This document shows positions 54,964-64,000 of a stretch of DNA of 64,000 nt, in pieces. The stretch's first letter is position 1, and every line of letters starts with the position of its first letter. A program made the translations under genes and the position numbers. The notes beneath the pieces are model-generated. The model had not been told where the DNA came from. It saw only the letters and a program-made list of their open reading frames with translations, and searched no databases. The DNA is from Corbicula japonica (Eukaryota > Mollusca > Bivalvia > Venerida > Cyrenidae): assembly GCA_038501625.1 (NCBI GenBank), contig JAZAYU010000087.1, positions 423,501-487,500 of the forward strand. The letters run 5' to 3'.

Positions 54964-55046
54964 TGGACGCCAATAACTATCTCCAATTAATGATGTGCCT
55001 GCAATCAGGACTACCTGCAATCATGTGTATGCAATACGCAAACTGA
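54964..55046 (+). CDS. Alternative terminal exon 'a' of the Gly/Met-rich gene
   Basis: After a long pyrimidine run ending TTTTTTACAG, the phase required by exon 1 gives MDANNYLQLMMCLQSG, then LPAIMCMQYAN and a stop at 55,044. The tail has two Met-Cys motifs (MMCL and IMCM). It resembles the tail encoded at 61,243 in length, Met/Gln/Leu content and MCL...MC spacing. No AATAAA was seen within about 1.6 kb, so its use as a last exon is less certain than that of 61,243. An alternative is that it is a decayed duplicate. Confidence 0.65.
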
Positions 55047-55108
55047 GCTCCAATGTGATATAAAAGGTTCTCAACTTTTTTTCTCAGTTTCAGGACCTAT
55101 AATCTTTG

Positions 55109-55266
55109 TCCAAGATCATAAAACAAAATCAGGAGACCAGTCTGAATTCTCAACGGTGCTGGTTCGCTCCCAGCTAGAGGCAATATCATATCAAGCATCC
55201 TTTTGTCTGAAATGGCGATAAGAGATTTCAGACAGGTCTCAATACTAGTTTTATGATCTTGGACCC
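55109..55266. mobile_element. Family B' hairpin carrying a SINE piece
   Basis: CCAAGATCATAAAACAAAATC to CTAGTTTTATGATCTTGGAC, with TCAGGAGACCAGTCT against AGACAGGTCTC. In one arm GGTTCGCTCCCAGCTAGAGG plus CAATATCAT (55161-55189) interrupts the hairpin and matches the SINE at 42605-42715. Confidence 0.75.
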
Positions 55267-58180
55267 ATGAAACGAAACTAGCGACCACTCTTAGACTTTT
55301 AGAGTGTGATTGGTTGGTTTGGTAGTCTGGGTTTTGTTTTTATCAACCAATCAGCTGCAATCTCTGTTTTGTACTTCGATCTAAGTCTCACAGTCAAAAC
55401 TGTGAATAGAGACCGTGATAAATGGTTTGTATTGACAGGTTTCTTTTTGTGATTATTTGTTATTATACAAGAAGACCTTTCGGGAAACAAAAAAGGTCAG
55501 TTTCTATTTATAGTTTGCCTTTACCATCGGTTTTACACATCTATGCTTATAATAACTTTTTTTATAGAACAAGGTTAGAACTTAGAACAATGTCCTTAGC
55601 ATTTAAACTCAGTAAAGAATTAAACTACTTTTTGAATTAGCAAAAACGTTGATTTAAATAATGTTAAATGAACATGTCGGCTGATTGTGTTCGTGTATAC
55701 ATCCTTGTATGATATGAATATGTGCACTGATTGAATATACGGGGAGATCTTTTACAGCCGCAGCACGACACAAGTTTAACTAGCGTATTATTGCGCGATA
55801 CGTCTTTACTAGCACGAATAATAACATTTGTTTAATTTAAGGACTACGTTAGCCTTCTTACTCATTCATGGTTCGGCGTAAACGTTACATCTCAAGCCTG
55901 CTTACTTGATTATTTGTAACATACCATTGCTACACCTTTCATCATAGATAGAGTTGGTATTGCATTTACCTTTGCTTATAAAACATATTTGTTTAGAGTT
56001 TGCGTTAAATTGCTTTCAAACTTTGCACACTTGAATATTTGCAAACACCTTTATAGTTTATTTGATTACATGTATTTTGATTACATACATGTTGATCAAA
56101 ACAGGGTTTCCAAATTTAATTCTATAAAAGTTCGCTTGCATTTTTTCAAGCATATTTTCTTTTTACATTTGTATCAAATCGAACATTATGTTACTATTTG
56201 ACCTAGAATTTAAGTTTGATTATTTGTAGCATTTAAGCTTGCTAAAAATTGTAAACACTTGTATATTATATCTATAGAAAATGAGAAGTGAAATATGCTT
56301 TTAAGGAATTGCAATTCTCAGAAAAACAGCCTCCTCACACAGCCAAATTTTAAAGAGGAGAAGAGCGCATCTGTTTATAAAATGATCCACTTCAATGGGG
56401 TCCTACCGATATACAGAGTTATCTCAATATTCTGTCTAAATTTACCTCCCTTTGTAACCCGCACCTGTCACTGGGTAGTTCTGGTCTGAGATTTACAATT
56501 AAAACAGACCTGCAGTAATCATCCGTTGTCCTTTAAAATACGTTTAATAGGGTCTGGTTGGTTAGAGATCAGCATAATGCATAAAAACGTTTAATTATTA
56601 TCATTGAATGAACAAATAGATAGTGTTTATAGTGCATAATATTTAAATTTTCTCTTCTAACCATTTTAATATGTCGGAGAGGTTTTTGTTAAACATCGTT
56701 GTGTTCGACCCCTTCGGTAACTAATAAAGAGTAAAAAATACGCATTCCTTATGCTTAAAAATTGCTGATTTGAGGAAAAGAAAAGTTAGAAAACCTTAAA
56801 AAAGGGAAGTAAACTTTATAACACATGATATAAAATAAAGTTTGACTTCTGTCAATGAAACGCCCGTTCACTTTTATAAATGTTCTTTCATGCCGGTGCA
56901 ACATTTTATAATTAAATAGATTTGTTAAATAACTGAACCTTATCCTACAAATTGAATGCACAACATTCGGTTAATAGATTTGTGCCATGTTCGTACTGAC
57001 GTATTTTTCAATATACTGCTTTTTTTCTCCAAAAAGTTCTTTCCTATTCTTATACAATTAAGAACATATTCAAACATTGTTTCATAATGTTTTCACGTTT
57101 ATCTATTTACTTTTGAAAACTTTTAGTTCATTTAGTTTGACAATCAATTTTGTATCAATAAATAAAGATATGTTTAATTCAGTTCGGAGCGCTTCAAGTT
57201 GCCAATATCATATAATCAATGTCTCGCCGAGAGTCGGGTCTCAAACATTAATGTGACAGTTAATTAGAATATTTAATCTCTAGTCAGTTTCCTAAAACAA
57301 CAATTTTACCCCAAAAAGCAACGTTTTCAACCTCTTACAAATCTACAAATGAACTTCAAAAGGCCTTTATAACACCTCCAGCTGGTAAAACCCAGTCTTG
57401 CTAATAAGATTACGTAACATGGTCATAAATCACCGGGCCCTTTTCTGAATAAGAATTGTTTGGATGACTTATTGGTGATTGGCTGAATACTTGAGCGAAA
57501 GTTTTAAAAAGCTATTATAATTTTGATGCCAGCCAAAAACAATTCATAAAGGATCTGTGAAGTTACGTAGGTCAAGTTGCATTTAGTTATTAACTTAAAA
57601 TCAATTTACAAAGATGATGGTTATTCTTTATATGTCTTTTCACTTTTTTGGTTAATTCGACAATGCATTTTAACTTCAAAAGCACTTCGAGACTTTTTAT
57701 TTACACTTTTAACGCTACGCTTTATTATCGCTTCTAAACCGGAACTACCCAATCAGCAAGGGAAACCACTCTCAATGGGAGGTAACTCAGTATATCGGTA
57801 GGCCCCCATTATGAAACCACAAACAATTGACGCAACCTGAGGGGTTACCGCCTTGGAACGGTCATTGGCAAAGTAAGATGCCACTGGGTGTTTAAACTAG
57901 GTTCTAGAGTGCACTAGCCTCACATTTGCATCAACAGGTTTGAAAAACGAGTACAAGTTATCTTGGTGAATTAGCTTCAACCCATCAGCAGCTCAACAAC
58001 GTTGCATGCTGAAGCACAAAAACATATAAAACATAAGAAGCTAACGTAGTTGTCAAGAAAACGGTGGGTACTCAATACCCTTACCGAGACCAGAGCATAT
58101 TAAATTTAAAATGGTGCAAGCAATGCTTTCTGAAAACACTGCATTAAAGGTTATATAATCACTGTCGTATGCACACCATC
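55267..58180. other. Intronic/intergenic, no gene recognised
   Basis: A small hairpin with AACCAATCAGCTGC lies near 55,300-55,360. Longer open stretches (for example 57,577-57,801) have no recognisable similarity. Confidence 0.5.
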
Positions 58181-58345
58181 GCTTTGGGTGGATCACTGTC
58201 GTATGCACACCATCGCCTTGGGTGGATCAAAATTTGTACTGATAACTTGTGGAACACAGTCATTAAGAAAAGCAGTTAATGTTAAAATCACCAAAAACAG
58301 CGCACCCTTTCTTTTGGAATTGTGTATTAGTTGCAGTATGAAAAG
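58145..58345. repeat. Short tandem duplication and a block shared with 63,170
   Basis: CACTGTCGTATGCACACCAT with CGC(T/C)TTGGGTGGATCA is present twice, 34-35 bp apart (58,161 and 58,195). TTAAGAAAAGCAGTTAAT, then CCTTTCTTTTGGAAT recur at about 63,179-63,240. Confidence 0.75.
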
Positions 58346-58757
58346 GGCAATGACTGTGTTTCATTGTTGTGAAAGTTTGCTCTTCGGTTTACTTAAATAT
58401 TTTTTATTTATTTTGTGTATAAGCACATGAATTTGCAAGATTTGAAAGAATCTTATTAAAGCGAGTAGTGACCTGCATGACCGCGGCTAGTTATTGTTTG
58501 TTTACTTCGAAAACATGAACATATCTAACACCAAATTTAAATAACATTTCCATTTTGTTTTGAACTGCTTTACTTCTTTTTATACATCTGGTTATACACC
58601 CACTGTGACAATTTTTTTCCATCGACCCTTCTATGGACGTAACCCATCACGTCCTCATTTTTGTTGTTTGTGGTCTCTATTTTGAAATTAATATTTTATT
58701 CACACAGTTGATTCCACTCTTTAAATATCTTCGGATATTTTAATGATAATTTTATTG

Positions 58758-59356
58758 CCTACTGTAGAACTGGATTTATTCGCGTTGGTTTTATTTTCGC
58801 TAATATTCGCGAATCGCTTGCCTCGCGAATTCATAAATGTCGCGAATATATGATGAGTTTTGATATATCCGATACTAATTATCCGAAAGAGGCAACTTAA
58901 AAAAGAACTGTTAATCTCTTCAAACGCCACATGTTATTCCTTTTGATCCACCATTCATTTATTTGATTTAATTATTTAAATAAATCTGGCAAATAATATA
59001 AGCGATTATTTCCTTAAAATATGTTAAGTTTTGAGTATTTTTTTCTAATACAGGAAACAATACAGCTATTGTCAGCGTTGTTTGTTATATTTCGCACCTT
59101 AACAAAAGGCAGCTTGCCTAACAATATTATGTTGATTGATAGTTAATTGCTTAATATCTCAGTAAGGACAATGGTATATATCTGTAGCGTGTGTTTAACG
59201 ACGAAATCGTGATCATGGTTATAACTTATACTTTTATATTTTCGGTTTCGAGTCTGACGACGTCGCGAATTTATGAATACGCGAAGAAAGAAAATTGCTG
59301 ATTTTTGACGAAAATCGCGAAATTTTGACCTCGCGAAATTAATGCGTTTTACAGTA
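58758..59356. mobile_element. MITE with TACTGTA...TTCGCG ends, about 600 bp
   Basis: TACTGTAGAACTGGATTTAT then TCGCG at the left; CGCGAAATTAATGCGTTTTA then CAGTA at the right, as imperfect inverted ends. Several GTCGCGAAT and CGCGAATT motifs lie inside. Confidence 0.65.
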
Positions 59357-60060
59357 TGCTCCGTTTTCCTCTCTACTTTTTGGCTGCGCGGCTATTCCTG
59401 ATATGCATATTTCAAGTTTGCACAATTTCTAAGTACAAAATGGTAATGATTTTTGTGTAACTTTGCAGGAGGCTTGTGGTAGTGTGTGCTTTTCATGTGT
59501 TTGAATAGTCTAACGAATAAAAGCTTTGAGTTATCTCGGCAAACGGTGTGTATTTTCAATAAATGTCATATATGTATTACATGAATGTTAAGTCAAAAAA
59601 CATTTTTATTTTTTTATTTCAGCGATCAATTATTTTCTTCGTTCAAAATCCATAGTTTGCATTTTAATAATTTTTAAAGTTCTTTTCAGGAAACTTTTCA
59701 GCGTAAGCTAACTATATTAGTCTTATTCGGTTATCTTTTCTGGGTTTTCTCAAATTTCAAATGTTTTGATATATTTTTACACCAGTATAAAACACGCCTT
59801 TGTGAAGTAAAATGATAAAATATGAATTTTGTACCAACTAAACTATAAATGATCAAATCTTATGTTCGCTTTTTATATATAAATTTGTTGTGCAAAGTAA
59901 TATCAAAACATGGATAAAATCTTATTAATTAACTTGTTTGTTTTTATACCAAACCTGTCCATGACATTTTGAAAAACTGACTTTTTGTGCTACACAAATG
60001 TCTCGTAGAAGACAGATAAATTTTCTTTTGAGTTTTCTTCTATAAATATACCATATCATC

Positions 60061-60495
60061 CTGTCTTGGGACACCATACATATTGGGACAATCTTATTTT
60101 TTCACGAAATGCATTATTTTTACGTCACTATTTGGGACACGTTTAGGGTTGGTATTTCTTTTAATCCTTATGTTCTGGGACACTTTCAGAAACCGTGATT
60201 TTGCGGCTTAAATTAGGTCATGTTAGTGATGACCACCATTCTTCAACTGGTCAATTAGTGCAAAATAACAGCTAAATTAGTGCAACGATTATGAGGTTAA
60301 AAAACTATTACACTCATATATAATCTGTCACATTTTATGCATTCCGTGATAATGTCCGGTCATGCTTAAGACAGTACGGGTGCATGCATAATTATCAAAA
60401 ATACCCAAAATATTGGCACATATTTAACATATAATTTTGGTGACACTTATTGGGACACGAACAAAAATAATTATTTTTAACTGTCCCAAGATTTT
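60061..60495. mobile_element. Possible MITE with CTTGGGACA inverted ends
   Basis: TGTCTTGGGACACC at 60,062 and ACTGTCCCAAGATTT at 60,479, with TTGGGACA repeated inside. The end match is short, so the call is weak. Confidence 0.35.
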
Positions 60496-60654
60496 GGATG
60501 ATAACGGTTATTGGTTTCTTGGTAGGTAGGGTAGGGTTGCACTGCACAGAACCTCGAAAAATAACCGTTACGTGCACATTTAAAGTGAGCCAAATATTTC
60601 GCGATCAGCCGCCATTTCGTTGTGAGTTTTAGAAAATAACATAAATGGTTGAAA

Positions 60655-60715
60655 AATGAACTCTGAAAGCCACCGAACATGACAAATATGAAAATATCGC
60701 AGGCTCGGTTTGATT
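60655..60715. repeat. Second copy of the 40,893 block
   Basis: CTGAAAGCCACCGAACATGA, CAAATATGAAAATAT and GGCTCGGTTTG match the block at 40,893-40,952. Confidence 0.7.
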
Positions 60716-61242
60716 GAGCCTGTTCATGAGCAGTAATGTAAATGCACATCACAGTTCACGCCGCCCATCCCCGTGATGATCTCAAAAATATTATTTTTAT
60801 TTTTATAATATTTTATTTTATTATTTTTGTTTTTTTAAGATTTAAGAAAATATGTTTATGTGAAAATTAAACTGAAACCTGTTTCTGAATCAATTTTCTT
60901 AAATCAGCTTTGTAGGCTTGCAACATTGTTTATCTATATCTTGCAACATTTGCTAACACCCCTTGTCTAAACTTAATTCTGTAACTACATGCAATTGTGC
61001 CAGTGAAAGCAACTTTTAAATGAAGTTAATATATGTCGTCGGTTATACAATAGTTTCGCCATATAAGTGACGCTAAACGTCACTTTTGTGCGAAAACTAG
61101 TGTAACTGTATATAAATAATGAAGAATGAAAATCAATAGCTTCTCATATAAGTGACGTTATATGCAACTTGATACATTATTCTCATCCAAATACTGATAT
61201 TTTTAACAATCATTTAACCTGACTCTTTATTCTGTATTTCAG

Positions 61243-61340
61243 TTAGTATGCAGGATGTTATGCGCTTACAGATGTGTCTGCGAATGGCATCGAATAATCA
61301 ATACATGCAGATGATGTGCCTGAATCAAATATTAAATTAA
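61243..61340 (+). CDS. Alternative terminal exon 'b' of the Gly/Met-rich gene
   Basis: Acceptor TTCTGTATTTCAG after a C/T-rich run. In the exon 1 phase it encodes ISMQDVMRLQMCLRMASNNQ, then YMQMMCLNQILN, and stops at 61,338. The tail is Met/Gln-rich with two Met-Cys-Leu motifs. AATAAA at 61,662-61,667 would give a 3' UTR of about 340 nt. The intron from exon 1 would be about 9.5 kb and would contain exon 'a'. Splicing is inferred from sites and phase only. Confidence 0.75.
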
Positions 61341-61661
61341 CATTCCAACAAATCATGTCGAAACGGATTATATCTTTTTCACGTCGATTGATGTTAAATC
61401 ACATTTAACAAGGTCTGTTTGTCACCAAGAAGACATATTAAGAAATAATTACATATAATTCGTGTAACTTATAGGACACAATGCTTCTTCTTTACACATA
61501 AACACATGCCAAGCATATTAAAACATGGTGAATTTATTTGCTTTTTTATTGTGTATGTTTTATCATATTTGGAGCAATCCACGGAAAAGGTGTCTTCTGT
61601 AATTTTTTTTACATATAAGTTGTAACTATATTTGGAAATAATTGTCTATTATCTTCTCATA

Positions 61662-61667
61662 AATAAA
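61662..61667 (+). promoter_or_regulatory. Candidate poly(A) signal of the Gly/Met-rich gene
   Basis: AATAAA about 320 nt after the stop of terminal exon b, in TCATAAATAAAAAGG. Motif match only. Confidence 0.45.
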
Positions 61668-63006
61668 AAGGTGTTTCTTTTTTAACATTTTGATAATATA
61701 ATGATATTTTTACGGCGAAATGCGCAATGATTAATATCGTCTGCTCATTTTAAGGAATGACGTCATTTATTCGAAGTCACCTTTTCCCGTGACGTCTCCT
61801 ATTTGTTTACAAATTCTATTTCGTCACAGAAACAATGTATATGGTTTCTGTATGTTGTTGTTGTTCTTCTACATCGGCAAATAACACATGAAATCATCTT
61901 GTATTCCAGTGTTTATAATTCTTTTCGTATCGTTTCATGCAATAATAATTTAAAAAATATGAATTGTTTACCAGTACCCCAATTGTATGTCAGTCCAAGA
62001 GCTGTATTTAACATATCGTCGATATAATGTACGTATACATTACATAAGTATTATGTATAGCTACCAAAGTTTGATTGCCTTCCAACACAATTAATTGACT
62101 CCAAACAGCTCCAAATCCAAATGAGTTTTAAAATGAGAAAGTGTTTTCGTATACGCTTAAGCAATTAGGTATACAACTTTATTCATTTTCTTTAAGTTTT
62201 ATAACTTTCTTAAATATTTTAATCGGATTTTATTATTTTTATGAAAAGTGTTCTTCTAATAATTACTCAGTTTGAGAATATCCGTTTAAACGATCTTACA
62301 CGATGGTTAACGGTTACCGTTGCGTGAACTTGAAGACTGTGAGTTTACGTGTATTGGACAAATTGTTAATTTGACTCAATCGATTATATGGTCACCACAC
62401 AGAAAGGGTAAACAATTCTTTATATACTTTTATATACTGGATAAATAAACATACTTAATGCGTTTAGAACAGGAAATATCGTATGTTACTGGTAATTTGA
62501 CAGTTACACAGTCACATCACAAGTTTAAATATTTAAATATTTTATTTAAATATGGTTTATCGGGGAAACGTTTTACAATTTTGACATCGCCAAGTTCTGT
62601 GGATGAGTTTTGAACAGAGGAAAAATATTTAATTCGTCCAAGATCATAATTAGTTACATAAACATAGGATAACGCGACTGTCTACTTACCAATAATCGTT
62701 ATAACAGTGACATCGGATAGCAATTGGAAATATGCTAAAGGGTAACACCTCTTAAATGTGAAACAGCTGACACTACGGTGAACGGCACTTCGGATGAGAC
62801 TGTTTCGGACACAACAATGAAACATCATAAGTCTACAGTGTGAGCGTCGTGGAGTCTCAGAGCAATAAAACTTAAAAAGAACAGTACAACTGCTGACGGA
62901 TAAGTTGACAGACACGCGACACTTTGTGGTCATAACAAAAGAATGATTTTATATCAGTTTTAAAATGGGTCGTTACTCTAAAACAAAGACAATCATATAC
63001 AAAACA
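61668..63006. other. Intergenic, no gene recognised
   Basis: A minus-strand open stretch (62,933 to 62,682) starts with ATG and runs into GGTAAGTA, which could be a 5' exon of a minus-strand gene, but no family is recognised. Confidence 0.35.
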
Positions 63007-63031
63007 ACAACAACAACAACAACAACAACGC
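63007..63031. repeat. (AAC)n microsatellite
   Basis: About eight CAA units. Confidence 0.9.
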
Positions 63032-64000
63032 AAACAACATACCTATGAAAATAAGTGTAGATGGTGTTGCTGATAAACCATATTTTAATTAACTTTTGTC
63101 ACGTGACTGTCAAGTTATCGATAAAGTCCTATAGTCTGCAGCTAAAGTTATTACAGAAATGAAACTCTGAAAGCATCAGTTAAGAAAAGCAGTTAATAAA
63201 AAATCACTGAAAAAAAGTGCACACTTTCTTTTGGAATATAGTATAGATCGCTGTGAAGACAAGCATAACGTAATGATGTCCTTTCGGGGAAGTTGATGAC
63301 TGATAGACTCTTACTCAGTCGTTATCTATGAATAAACTTGTCTTACGAAGTAGGGACATGCGCAGTGAAGCAGTCAAGATGACTGAAGTATGTTAAATAT
63401 AGGCGGAAATCATCCTCACCTTTGCAGTTTAATGTGACGATGATGTATGTTCTTCTTTCTATTAACTGGCATAACGTGACAACTTTTGGGCTAAAATAAT
63501 TCACAATTATGCATAATTAATTACCTTATTCTTTTTTTGCATTTGTTTTACACCGACATTATGATAGGTTTGGTGCGAGTGTTTTAAGACGCACATTTAA
63601 TAATAACATACATGTTTGAGTTTATTAAAAGTAATGAAATGTCTTGTCAAGTTTTATACATGGTATTGTTATATTTTGTTATTTTTAATTTTTGTTGTGC
63701 AAATTTAAGTTGTTTTTGTATAATATATACATATTACGAACTCAAAACCCTGAAGTATAACATTTGAATGGATCACAACGAAACATCGATCACTCCAATA
63801 CAGATAAAGATATGGGTAAGGCAATGCTTATTTGTGAGTAAAACTGAAATTTAGAATTAAAGAATTCAAAATCTGGCAAAATATGGTAGATAGTCTTTTT
63901 CTTAAAATAAAGATTGAAGCCAACCCCTCCACTGAACCTAGAGATGCAATATCATGTATATATACTGGGAAAAATCAAAAATAAGTTAAAATACGAAAAT
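63032..64000. other. Intergenic, no feature recognised
   Basis: AT-rich; only the short block shared with 58,258 at about 63,170-63,250 was noticed. Confidence 0.5.

Noticed and set aside
57577..57801. 74-residue frame followed by GTAGGC
   Set aside because: No similarity, weak donor context, and AT-rich hydrophobic composition as expected by chance.
62682..62933. 5' exon of a minus-strand gene ending at GGTAAGTA
   Set aside because: One plausible donor and an 83-residue frame, but no recognisable domain, no partner exon within the window and Cys/Ser/Arg-rich composition typical of chance frames.

Overview
The window is AT-rich eukaryotic (metazoan) DNA. Spliced exons, long introns and very dense short inverted-repeat transposons point to a lophotrochozoan, most likely a bivalve mollusc. 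That assignment is inferred from the Dishevelled sequence and from repeat families that look molluscan; no species-diagnostic marker was seen.

Positions 1-25,737 (+ strand) hold the 3' two thirds of a Dishevelled (Dvl/dsh) gene, the cytoplasmic hub of Wnt signalling. Nine coding exons can be placed with consistent splice phases. Four of them carry most of the PDZ domain, the linker and the DEP domain. An 18-nt microexon (7831-7848), the DTLAPLP exon, a 282-nt phase-symmetric exon (21976-22257) and the terminal exon ending in FFIDVM follow. The DIX domain and the first PDZ strand lie upstream of the window.

The Dvl introns and about 8 kb downstream are packed with transposon relics. Family A (about 240 bp, TTAA-flanked, ends TTAACCCTTTCCTCCATA, two internal hairpins) is present in roughly 40 full or partial copies between 1 and 33,130, and I found none after that. 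Family B is a 146-bp near-perfect hairpin that repeatedly sits inside family A with CAG or CTG target duplications. Other elements here are a mariner-like relic, long foldbacks, a 518-bp tandem duplication, a 30-bp intronic tandem array and SINE pieces.

Positions 33,730-36,420 are a 43-bp minisatellite of about 62 copies with a 16-unit higher-order period. Positions 36,900-44,700 are AT-rich without a recognisable gene and contain a tRNA-type SINE and two abutting TTAA-flanked foldbacks (43,163-43,997 and 43,999-44,695). A non-LTR retrotransposon (44,983-49,262, minus strand, 12-bp target duplication) carries endonuclease, reverse transcriptase and RNase H. It is broken by three stops and one frameshift.

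Positions 51,504-61,340 (+) hold a small secreted Gly/Met-rich protein gene. One signal-peptide exon can splice in frame to either of two related terminal exons (54,964 and 61,243), both with a Met/Cys-rich tail. The rest, to 64,000, is AT-rich with a few mobile-element remnants. The two host genes have no evident functional link. The most unusual items are the CWG-targeting hairpin family nested in another foldback family, the microexon and cassette exon in Dvl, the alternative-last-exon gene and the higher-order satellite.
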